8,672 bases of DNA from an uncultured Chloroflexota bacterium (GCA_903915565.1 CAIWTG010000259.1:1-8672), one strand, 5' to 3'. Counted from the stretch's first letter, positions 1 to 5,706 are shown. Notes: generated from the letters alone by a model not told the origin. Translations and numbers: made by a program.

Positions 1-471
1 ATCTCTCCCGCGACGATTGTTTTCCACGAACTCCACCTGGATAAGCCCGGCACGCTGCTCTCCTGTGCGGGAGGCTGCATCGGTTGGGCGCCCGGTGCTG
101 CGCTGGGGGTTAAGCTGGCTTCGCCGGACAAAACGGTAATCAGTCTGATGGGCGATGGCGCTTTCATCTATGGCTGTCCGGAGGCGTCGCTGTGGTCGGC
201 GAATTTTTACAAAGCCCCGTTTTTAGCTATCATTTATGACAATCAGGGTTATGGTGCTATCAAAGGCATTTTCCGGGAAAAATACGACGGCATCAATATG
301 GGCGCGGACTTTATTTCCCCGCCGGACTATACGCTCATCGCCCGTGCCAATAAAGCTTATGGACTGATGGTGGACGACCCTGCCGACGTGCCGCTGGCGC
401 TTAAGGACTGCTTGGCCGCCGTACGCAAGGGTCAGGCCGCAGTGCTGGACGTTAAAATAACTCCGGTTTAG
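1..471 (+). CDS. Thiamine-diphosphate-dependent enzyme, C-terminal part (acetolactate synthase / benzoylformate decarboxylase-like), 5' truncated
   Basis: An open frame enters from the left edge and ends at TAG 469-471, giving 156 residues with no start inside the window. It shows the TPP-binding signature of the C-terminal domain: GDG at fragment residues 51-53, then 26 residues, then DN at 80-81 followed by QGYG. In this family the Asp of GDG and the Asn coordinate the Mg2+ that holds the diphosphate. The preceding Gly/Ala-rich stretch (residues 21-37, with GGCIGWAPGAALG) is the usual lead-in to this motif. The family cleaves or forms C-C bonds next to a carbonyl, typically on 2-oxo acids, in the cytoplasm. 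The fragment cannot separate acetolactate synthase from benzoylformate or oxalyl-CoA decarboxylase types. It is convergent with the esterase, leaving only 8 bp between the stop codons. Confidence 0.85.
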   Translation: MSPATIVFHELHLDKPGTLLSCAGGCIGWAPGAALGVKLASPDKTVISLMGDGAFIYGCPEASLWSANFYKAPFLAIIYDNQGYGAIKGIFREKYDGINMGADFISPPDYTLIARANKAYGLMVDDPADVPLALKDCLAAVRKGQAAVLDVKITPV

Positions 472-479
472 AGAAAGTT

Positions 480-2030
480 TTATAACGGCTGAGTAAACTT
501 AAAATCAAAACCATCCCAGGCTTTACGCTCTGCTTCGTACGGTGCAGCTTTGACCTGCGGGTTAATATTCCAGACCATTGTCTGGCGGTCTTTGCCGTAC
601 ATCGGCCACTGGCCGGCCGTCTTGCAAGACGGGTCGCCGGTTTTTACAAAGGCAATACAGGAATCCTGCATCTTAAGAGACATGTCCTGCTGTCCCGCTC
701 CATTGCCGGTAAAATCTTTATCCAGAGCCTCGAACAGGAAGGGATTATCCAATCCGTGCATCGCGCCCAGTATGCCGCCCATCGCCGGCGACTTATAGGT
801 AAAGTAGTAATTGTATGCCGGCGCGCCGTTATCTCGCTGCGCCTCGACGAGGCGGATGGTGGGTATGCGGAACATGAGGTCGGAGCTAATCGTTCCCAGG
901 ATATCCATCGGGGAGACGCTGCTGCCGCGTTTTTTTAATGCTTCACGGTAAACCTCAATTAAGCCGGGAGCCATTTCCGCTGGCGCTAAAGCTTTCATTC
1001 TATTGAGGAGTCCGGCTTCATCCAGGTTTCTCATCGCTGGGTCCATGCCTGTGCTCATTTTCAACTCATCTAGAGTGTTGCCCGCCATAACGATGACGTT
1101 TTTCGCTGAGCCTTTTTTTATCAAATTGATGGGGAAATCCGGCATAACGTCTCCGTCAACCACCGGCGCGAAAGGCGTCAGGGCGCCCTTGGCTTCACGC
1201 ATTATTACCCCAAGTTTTTCTTGCGCCTCGAGTAATTGTTGTGCCGTCAATTTGCGTAAGCTCTCAGTATCTTTAGGGTTTATGTTGAGCACCTTCAAAA
1301 ATTGTTCGGTGGTATCTACAGCATTTTTCAACGCCGTAACGGTATTGGTTGAGCCGCTGCGGTTGATGGTTTTATGGAATAAACCACGCGCCTTGGGCAT
1401 GCTTAAAAGGTCGCCGATGCTCATAGCGCCGGCCGAAAAGCCCGCCGCAGTGACGTTACCCGGGTCGCCCCCGAAAAACGCGATATTATCCTTTACCCAT
1501 TCTAAGGCGGCTATCTGGTCGAGTAAGCCTTCGCTGCCGGTCGCAGGAATTTTGCCGCCGGTGATTTCTTTAAGGTTCATAAACCCGAAGGCACCCATGC
1601 GATAGTTGATACTGACGAGGACGATATCGCCGCGCTTTACCAAACTGCCGTTTTCCAGGAACGGCTCGTTGCCGGCGCCGATGATAAAAGCGCCGCCGTG
1701 AATCCAGAAAATAACCGGGCGCTTGGCGTCGTCCAGCCCGGGTGTCCAGATATTCATATAAAGGCAGCCTTCATTTTGAACTTCGATTGACATATCAGGC
1801 ATGCCCGGCATATTGGCGGCCATTGGCATCATATTTTGGGGAGAAATACACCCGTATTTTTTCGCGGCTATAACCCCGTCCCATTTCTTTAACGGCTGGG
1901 GCGGCAGCCAGCGTAAATCCCCTACCGGCGGGGCGGCGTACGGAATGCCTTTAAAAACGTACATCCCGTTTTCCTGATAGCCTTCCAGCTTGCCGTACTT
2001 CGTATTGACGATTGCCTGATTGTTATTCAT
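480..2030 (-). CDS. Type B carboxylesterase (alpha/beta hydrolase)
   Basis: This 516-residue protein has the usual length for bacterial type B carboxylesterases (para-nitrobenzyl esterase group), which hydrolyse carboxylic esters. Family landmarks appear in order: the FKGIPYAAPP block at residues 26-35, NEGCLYMNIWTP at 86-97, the oxyanion-hole HGG at 111-113, the nucleophile elbow GFSAG at 197-201 with Ser199, the catalytic acid Glu322 in GNTLDE, and His425 in GAMHGLDNP. The Ser-Glu-His triad is therefore complete. The elbow has Phe where most family members have Glu (GESAG). No signal peptide or membrane segment is visible, so it is probably cytoplasmic. The ATG start at 2028-2030 is preceded by AGGAG at a good distance (minus-strand 2041-2037). 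It has its own promoter and lies downstream of the alcohol dehydrogenase on the same strand, beyond a terminator. The physiological substrate cannot be read from the sequence. Confidence 0.93.
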   Translation of the reverse strand: MNNNQAIVNTKYGKLEGYQENGMYVFKGIPYAAPPVGDLRWLPPQPLKKWDGVIAAKKYGCISPQNMMPMAANMPGMPDMSIEVQNEGCLYMNIWTPGLDDAKRPVIFWIHGGAFIIGAGNEPFLENGSLVKRGDIVLVSINYRMGAFGFMNLKEITGGKIPATGSEGLLDQIAALEWVKDNIAFFGGDPGNVTAAGFSAGAMSIGDLLSMPKARGLFHKTINRSGSTNTVTALKNAVDTTEQFLKVLNINPKDTESLRKLTAQQLLEAQEKLGVIMREAKGALTPFAPVVDGDVMPDFPINLIKKGSAKNVIVMAGNTLDELKMSTGMDPAMRNLDEAGLLNRMKALAPAEMAPGLIEVYREALKKRGSSVSPMDILGTISSDLMFRIPTIRLVEAQRDNGAPAYNYYFTYKSPAMGGILGAMHGLDNPFLFEALDKDFTGNGAGQQDMSLKMQDSCIAFVKTGDPSCKTAGQWPMYGKDRQTMVWNINPQVKAAPYEAERKAWDGFDFKFTQPL

Positions 2031-2043
2031 GTTGCTCTCCTGA

Positions 2044-2129
2044 AGCCAAATTTAGTGATATTTGTATATAATTGCCTTATTATACCACTTCGAATTTTTA
2101 TTTCAAAACGGTATTTTGCAGCCAAATTT
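2044..2129. repeat. Pair of 10-bp direct repeats flanking the esterase promoter
   Basis: AGCCAAATTT occurs at 2044-2053 and again at 2120-2129, exactly 76 bp apart. One copy lies just upstream of the -35 box and the other in the transcribed leader just ahead of the ribosome binding site. This layout fits a pair of operator half-sites for a repressor, but a chance repeat in AT-rich DNA is possible. Confidence 0.35.
2079..2106 (-). promoter_or_regulatory. Predicted sigma70-type promoter of the esterase gene
   Basis: On the minus strand, TTGAAA (2106-2101) is followed after 16 bp by a perfect TATAAT (2084-2079). Transcription would start near 2072, giving a leader of about 40 nt before the ATG at 2030. 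It lies downstream of the dehydrogenase terminator, so the esterase is probably transcribed independently. Confidence 0.7.
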
Positions 2130-2146
2130 TCAGCTTCGCCAGAAAC

Positions 2147-2177
2147 AAAAAAAGGGGGCGAGTTTACGCTCGCCCCC
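2147..2177 (-). terminator. Rho-independent terminator of the alcohol dehydrogenase gene
   Basis: A perfect 9-bp GC-rich stem is formed by GGGGGCGAG (2154-2162) and CTCGCCCCC (2169-2177), with a 6-nt loop. Read on the minus strand it is followed by seven T residues (2153-2147). It begins 21 nt after the dehydrogenase stop codon. There is no matching T-tract on the + strand, so it acts in one direction. Confidence 0.92.
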
Positions 2178-2198
2178 TCATTATTTACGTCTCCCCTG

Positions 2199-3281
2199 TT
2201 ATTTCATCACGATAATATTGCGCAGGGCTTTACCCTGCACCACTTCGTCAATCGCTTCGTTGATTTTCTCCAGCGGGAAGCGGTGCGTGATAAGTTCGTC
2301 AAGCTTAAGAATACCGGCTTTATAAAGCGTCACCAGCTTGGGAATCTCTGTATGGAGCTGGGTTGTTCCCATAAAACTACCGGTGATAATTCTCTCGTAG
2401 CGCGTTACCAAGAATGGCGAGTATTGCGCCATAGCGTCAAACTTGGCTAACCCCACCAGGACCGTCATGCCGGTAGGACAGGACATCTCAAAGCCCTGTT
2501 CAAAAGCTTTGGTGCTGCCTACGGTCACAAAAACAAAGTCTGCCCCCTCACCGCCGGTGAGCTTTTGCACTTCTTTAACGGCGTCCACTTTGGCAGAGTT
2601 GACGAGGTGCGTCGCCCCGAACTTCTTAGCCGCCTGCAGTTTATCGTCCGCAATGTCCACGGCAATCACCGGATAGGCTCCGGATATCGCCGCAGCCTGA
2701 ACTGCATTAAGACCGACGCCGCCAGCGCCGATGATGGCGCAGTTGTCATTCGGGCCGACTTTAGCGCGGTTGACTACAGCGCCGTAACCCGTAATAACGC
2801 CGCAGGCCAGCATGCAGGCGCTGTCCATCGGGATATCGGTGGGGATTTTTACCAGCTGCGACTGGTCAACAACGGTATAATCGGCAAAGCTGCCGATTTG
2901 AATATTCTGTCTTAAATCCTGGCCTTTGAGGTTGTGCATCCGCGTTTCCGTAGCCAGGGCGAAAGTTCCATTACAAAGATGGCTGCGTCCCGTCCGGCAA
3001 TAAAGGCACTTGCCGCAGGAATACAGCAGCGATATTACTACCGCGTCGCCTTTCTTAAAATCCTTGACGCCCGGGCCGACTTCTTCCACCCAGCCGGCCG
3101 ATTCATGTCCGCCGACAAACGGCGTATCGCCGGGTAGTTCTCCTTTAAAGAAATGGATATCGCTGTGGCAGACGGCGGTGGCTGCCACCTTTACTTTGAC
3201 TTCGCCCTCTTTGGGGGAGTCTACTTTAATTTCCTCAACGACCAGTGGTTTCCCAATCTCATAACAAATTGCGGCTTTCAA
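2199..3281 (-). CDS. Zinc-dependent alcohol dehydrogenase (medium-chain dehydrogenase family)
   Basis: This 360-residue enzyme oxidises alcohols or reduces aldehydes/ketones with a nicotinamide cofactor. Catalytic zinc ligands are visible as Cys38, His59 (in GGHE, with Glu60) and Cys160. The structural zinc site is complete: Cys89, Cys92, Cys95 and Cys103. The Rossmann motif GAGGVG is at 185-190 and the second beta strand ends in Asp209, which normally favours NAD(H) over NADP(H). The length and intact structural-zinc loop are typical of classical tetrameric bacterial zinc ADHs. The start is a TTG codon (3281-3279). It is supported by a near-perfect AAGGAGG five bases upstream and by the canonical MKAA opening of the family. 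The gene is divergent from the small EthD-like gene. The natural substrate is unknown; the neighbouring TPP enzyme and esterase suggest a shared small-molecule pathway, but this is inference. Confidence 0.95.
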   Translation of the reverse strand: MKAAICYEIGKPLVVEEIKVDSPKEGEVKVKVAATAVCHSDIHFFKGELPGDTPFVGGHESAGWVEEVGPGVKDFKKGDAVVISLLYSCGKCLYCRTGRSHLCNGTFALATETRMHNLKGQDLRQNIQIGSFADYTVVDQSQLVKIPTDIPMDSACMLACGVITGYGAVVNRAKVGPNDNCAIIGAGGVGLNAVQAAAISGAYPVIAVDIADDKLQAAKKFGATHLVNSAKVDAVKEVQKLTGGEGADFVFVTVGSTKAFEQGFEMSCPTGMTVLVGLAKFDAMAQYSPFLVTRYERIITGSFMGTTQLHTEIPKLVTLYKAGILKLDELITHRFPLEKINEAIDEVVQGKALRNIIVMK

Positions 3282-3286
3282 AATAT

Positions 3287-3293
3287 CCTCCTT
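3287..3293 (-). promoter_or_regulatory. Strong ribosome binding site that fixes the TTG start of the dehydrogenase
   Basis: The minus strand reads AAGGAGG at 3293-3287, five bases before the TTG start. No in-frame ATG lies close to it, so this site decides the start. Confidence 0.85.
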
Positions 3294-3316
3294 ATAAAAG
3301 TGATTTTCGTACCCAC

Positions 3317-3345
3317 AGTTTATTTTGTCGCGAGAATAAAGTCAA
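3317..3345 (-). promoter_or_regulatory. Possible promoter of the alcohol dehydrogenase
   Basis: On the minus strand, TTGACT (3345-3340) is followed after 17 bp by TAAACT (3322-3317). The -35 box is good and the -10 box is weak, which would suit an activated promoter. It is back to back with the promoter of the divergent gene. Confidence 0.4.
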
Positions 3346-3361
3346 ATCGGCATGATTCTAT

Positions 3362-3391
3362 TTGACAAACCAGGTCTTGAAAAATTATGAT
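3362..3391 (+). promoter_or_regulatory. Predicted promoter of the EthD-like gene
   Basis: A consensus TTGACA (3362-3367) is followed after 18 bp by TATGAT (3386-3391). A perfect TATAAT at 3396-3401 is a second -10 candidate, but it has no -35 box at normal spacing. Transcription would start about 20-30 nt ahead of the ribosome binding site. Confidence 0.55.
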
Positions 3392-3431
3392 TAGTTATAA
3401 TTCTAGCCATTCAATGAAAGGGGAAAAGCAT

Positions 3432-3764
3432 ATGTCTAAAGCCAGGATTTTAAACATTATTCAGACGGAATGTAAGCCGGAAAACGATGCAAAATTCAAC
3501 AAGTGGTACAATGAAGTCCACATACCCATGTTGATGAAATTTAAGGGAGTAAAAAAGGTTACCCGCTATAGACTAATCGATGAAAAAGCCAACCGCCCGC
3601 AATATTTAGCGGTTTATGAATTTGACAACATGAAAGACTTCGCCGAGTTCCCCAAGAGCAAAGCCTTCCAGGACGCTATAGCCGAAATGGAAGGGACATG
3701 GGGGGCCGGTAAGCCGGATATCCGCCTGGCCATGGTGGCCGACCCGATTAAATCTTTCGGTTAA
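3432..3764 (+). CDS. Small dimeric alpha/beta-barrel (EthD-like) protein
   Basis: This is a 110-residue soluble protein. The ATG at 3432 was chosen because AAAGGGG lies eight bases upstream. An upstream in-frame ATG at 3387 falls inside the predicted -10 region and has no ribosome binding site. The pattern is of the ferredoxin-like dimeric alpha/beta-barrel kind: a beta strand (residues 4-11), helix with KFNKWYNEVHIPMLMKF (about 21-37), a strand with GVKKVTRYRL (39-48), a strand YLAVYEF (58-64), then a helix (67-86). The motif WYNxxHIPxLxxxxGV is typical of EthD-type and related small proteins, often found in degradative clusters, where they act as accessory or catalytic proteins of mostly unknown mechanism. 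It is divergent from the alcohol dehydrogenase and shares its control region. A specific function is not assignable. Confidence 0.85.
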   Translation: MSKARILNIIQTECKPENDAKFNKWYNEVHIPMLMKFKGVKKVTRYRLIDEKANRPQYLAVYEFDNMKDFAEFPKSKAFQDAIAEMEGTWGAGKPDIRLAMVADPIKSFG

Positions 3765-3799
3765 AATCGGCCGTAATCAGATAAATGCTTCCGGTTGAA

Positions 3800-4531
3800 T
3801 TATCTCACGCCGGCAGTAACGCGCGGCTCTTCACGCTGGTAGAGCAGACCCATCTTCTCTAGGTACAGTTTGGCGGCGCTGACCCTCAGGTGCTTGGTAT
3901 TATAATCGGGGTCGGATTTGAGTTTGCTATACATGCTGTTCAGGTGATGTTCTACGGTCTTAATATCAATGAATAATGTCTCGGCAATTGCCTGGTTGGT
4001 GTAGCCCTGCGAAAGCAGGCTAAGGATTTCTAGTTCGCGGGCGGTAAGCTGCTTGAGGAAGGGGCAATCCGGCTTGCCGGCGAACATGAAGTTAGCCAGC
4101 GGCGGGTCGAGGATAACCTGACCCTGCTTAACGGCGAGGACCATCCGGCACAACTGCTGGACTTTATCCAGCGACTGCTTTAGGAAAAGCGCCATGCCGC
4201 TGCCGCCGCAAAGAGCCAGCTTACGCAGTATCTCAATATCCTGCGCGCTGTAATACACAATTAAAATAACAATACCCATCTGGGGATAAGAATTCTTGAT
4301 TGTTCCCAGCTCTTCGACAATATTTTCATCGAGCTTCTTTATGCTTAAAAGCATTACGTCGGGTTTTAGTTCTTTAATAGCCCGAATAATTGAGCCTTTT
4401 TCACCGACATCGGTAATACGCAACACATTGATGTCGCCGGTCTTCGGCAGCATAGTGTTGTATATCTCGCGGTAGATTTCCTGCTCTTCCACTACTAAAA
4501 GGTTCACCGTTTCTACCTTCGTCTGTATCAT
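3800..4531 (-). CDS. LuxR/NarL-family transcriptional regulator with degenerate receiver domain
   Basis: The protein has 243 residues. Residues 9-125 have the layout of a receiver domain (strand LLVVEE at 11-16, PDVMLLSIK at 57-65, a final strand with LFLK at 115-118). The position where the phosphorylated Asp is expected (PDVxLLD) is Ser63, the acidic pair is Glu15-Glu16, and the usual Thr/Ser after strand 4 is hydrophobic. Residues 160-225 form a LuxR-type helix-turn-helix: LTARELEILSLLSQGYTNQ followed by a recognition helix around KTVEHHLNSMYSKL (191-204). It is therefore probably a DNA-binding regulator whose N-terminal domain does not use phosphate. The ATG at 4531-4529 follows GGAAGG at 7 nt. 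The gene is divergent from the kinase operon, a common arrangement for a regulator of its neighbour. It converges on the EthD-like gene with 35 bp between them and no clear terminator. Confidence 0.9.
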   Translation of the reverse strand: MIQTKVETVNLLVVEEQEIYREIYNTMLPKTGDINVLRITDVGEKGSIIRAIKELKPDVMLLSIKKLDENIVEELGTIKNSYPQMGIVILIVYYSAQDIEILRKLALCGGSGMALFLKQSLDKVQQLCRMVLAVKQGQVILDPPLANFMFAGKPDCPFLKQLTARELEILSLLSQGYTNQAIAETLFIDIKTVEHHLNSMYSKLKSDPDYNTKHLRVSAAKLYLEKMGLLYQREEPRVTAGVR

Positions 4532-4596
4532 GATTCTGCCTTCCGGGGCTACGCTATTTTCGGGTTTGTTGCGTTTGCCCTATTTCGAGCGACATT

Positions 4597-4649
4597 TACA
4601 ATTGTAGGCTTTGTTCATAAAGATGCGAGTAAATATTCATAAACAAAGC
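4597..4649. repeat. Palindrome plus inverted and direct repeats, candidate regulator-binding site
   Basis: TACAATTGTA (4597-4606) is a perfect 10-bp palindrome. Immediately after it GCTTTGTT (4608-4615) is matched by its exact reverse complement AACAAAGC (4642-4649), with 26 nt between. TTCATAAA is directly repeated at 4614-4621 and 4636-4643, a period of 22 bp or about two helical turns. Clustering of these signals in the divergent region suggests operator sites, possibly for the adjacent LuxR-type protein. Confidence 0.4.
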
Positions 4650-4799
4650 ATTAATATTCCATTAATTTTTTGTGATATTTTATGTCTTATTGCCTTTTTA
4701 CTCGTGATAATTGTGGCATTATACTTATTTTTTCATCTACTAGACATAAATACAATACATACTGCCACCCATTTAATCCTGAATATAACCTTACTTTAG
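4611..4799 (+). CDS. Doubtful small ORF with one predicted membrane helix
   Basis: The frame gives 62 residues from TTG 4611, or 58 from ATG 4623. Residues 17-43 are strongly hydrophobic (Leu, Ile, Val and Phe rich), like a single membrane helix, and a short polar N-terminus precedes them. There is no recognisable ribosome binding site before either start, and the DNA is far more AT-rich than any neighbouring gene, which alone would generate hydrophobic codons. The start also overlaps the repeat cluster. It is probably not a gene, but a small membrane protein cannot be excluded. Confidence 0.15.
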   Translation: MFIKMRVNIHKQSINIPLIFCDILCLIAFLLVIIVALYLFFHLLDINTIHTATHLILNITLL

Positions 4800-4832
4800 T
4801 CCTGGTTATTTCTCCCAGTTTAATAATGGGTG
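4766..4832. repeat. Long-range 8-bp inverted repeat in the kinase upstream region
   Basis: CACCCATT (4766-4773) and AATGGGTG (4825-4832) are perfect reverse complements separated by 51 nt. The second arm can instead pair locally through CCCA (4814-4817) with TGGG (4827-4830). The two pairings exclude each other, so alternative folding of a leader transcript is conceivable if transcription starts upstream of 4766. Confidence 0.25.
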
Positions 4833-4902
4833 CAAGCCTTTACCAAGATGAGTGTTAGTGTCGTATTCGCCGCCTATAAATAGAGGTAAAGTTGGAGTAT
4901 CA

Positions 4903-4959
4903 ATGTCGTTTGAGGACAAGACGCCGCCATTCGGAGACAAAAATGAGCACCAAAAATAA
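4903..4959 (+). CDS. Possible 18-residue leader ORF overlapping the kinase start
   Basis: ATG 4903 is preceded by GGAG at 4894-4897, five bases away. The frame encodes MSFEDKTPPFGDKNEHQK and stops at TAA 4957-4959, 14 bp inside the kinase gene whose ATG is at 4943. The ribosome binding site is as good as the kinase's own. If translated it could couple translation of the kinase to an upstream event. It has no run of regulatory codons typical of amino-acid attenuators. It may also be chance. Confidence 0.25.
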   Translation: MSFEDKTPPFGDKNEHQK

Positions 4960-5704
4960 CAAAAACGACGTGTCTGTCGACAATATCCGGCAGCAAAACC
5001 AGGCAGAATTGGAGCAAATGCAGGAAAAACTCATTCGCGCCGAGCGGCTGGCCGCTATCGGCGAGCTGGCTTCGGGGGTTGGGCACGAGCTGCGGAATCC
5101 CTTAAATGTCATCAGGAACTGCGTCTACCTTCTAAAGATAGCTATTATCGAAAAGGACGAAGCAGGTATCGCGGAAGCTTTAAAGGTGCTGGATAAACAG
5201 GTTGATGTCGCTAATAAAATCGTTACCGACCTTTTGGATTTTACGCGTATCAAGCCCCCGGCGCAGACCAGGGTAGACCTGCAAAAAATGATAGAAGAAA
5301 GTTTGACCTGGATAACCATTCCGTCGCAGATAAAGCTCAATATCAAACTGAATGGTTTCAAGCAAACCTTAAGGACTGACCCCGAACAGATGAGCCACGT
5401 ATTTTCTAACTTAATTTCTAACGCCGTACAGGCGATGAACGGCAAGGGCGATTTAACTATCAGCGCCGCCGCTGATGCTAATTTCGTCTCGATAGTCTTT
5501 AGTGATACCGGCTGCGGCATTCCGGAAGAAAATTATAAAAAAATATTCGAGCCTCTCTTCACTACCCGGCCCAAGGGTATTGGCTTGGGGCTGGCTATCG
5601 CCAAGAGACTGGTGGAACAAAACGGCGGGAAAATCGAAGTGTCGAGCGAATTGGGCAAAGGCTCGACTTTCAACGTCAAACTGCCGCTGCGGCAAAGGAG
5701 TTAA
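4943..5704 (+). CDS. Soluble sensor histidine kinase (HisKA + HATPase), no sensor domain
   Basis: From ATG 4943 the protein has 253 residues. That start follows GGAGA by five bases and is preferred over an in-frame TTG at 4892, which would add 17 Arg-rich residues. Residues 12-35 look like a short coiled coil. The dimerisation/phosphoacceptor domain carries GHELRNPLNVI with His48. The ATPase domain shows the N box SNLISNAVQAM (155-165), the G1 box DTGCGIP (188-194), the F box FEPLFTTR (202-209) and the G2 box GIGLGLA (212-218). The order and spacing match NtrB-type kinases. There is no membrane segment, PAS or GAF domain, so the input must come from the short N-terminus or a partner protein. 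It is first in a four-gene operon. Its last codons contain AAAGGAG, the ribosome binding site of the next gene, so the two are probably translationally coupled. Confidence 0.93.
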   Translation: MSTKNNKNDVSVDNIRQQNQAELEQMQEKLIRAERLAAIGELASGVGHELRNPLNVIRNCVYLLKIAIIEKDEAGIAEALKVLDKQVDVANKIVTDLLDFTRIKPPAQTRVDLQKMIEESLTWITIPSQIKLNIKLNGFKQTLRTDPEQMSHVFSNLISNAVQAMNGKGDLTISAAADANFVSIVFSDTGCGIPEENYKKIFEPLFTTRPKGIGLGLAIAKRLVEQNGGKIEVSSELGKGSTFNVKLPLRQRS

Positions 5705-5706
5705 TC

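Larger units (their letters stand above)
4532..4942. other. Divergent AT-rich control region between the LuxR-type regulator and the kinase operon
   Basis: About 410 bp separate the two divergent starts. The region is clearly more AT-rich than its flanks, especially 4611-4800. It holds a 10-bp palindrome, an 8-bp inverted repeat with an internal 8-bp direct repeat, a second long-range inverted repeat, a TATAAAT at 4875-4881 that could serve as a -10 box, and two doubtful short ORFs listed separately. I found no convincing consensus -35/-10 pair for either flanking gene, which would fit activator-dependent transcription. Confidence 0.6.

Noticed and set aside
1003..1605. 200-codon open frame on the + strand
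   Set aside because: It lies entirely antisense to the esterase gene, whose catalytic motifs are intact; its translation shows no recognisable motif.
3387..3431. Upstream ATG extending the EthD-like protein by 15 residues
   Set aside because: It has no ribosome binding site and overlaps the predicted -10 box, whereas ATG 3432 has AAAGGGG at good spacing.
3744..3770. CCGATT/AATCGG inverted repeat at the end of the EthD-like gene, considered as a terminator
   Set aside because: Only six base pairs, a 15-nt loop and no T-tract; not a credible intrinsic terminator.
4892..4942. TTG 4892 as the start of the first kinase
   Set aside because: ATG 4943 has a better start codon and a well-spaced GGAGA; the added Arg-rich segment is unlike kinase N-termini. 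Kept as an alternative only.
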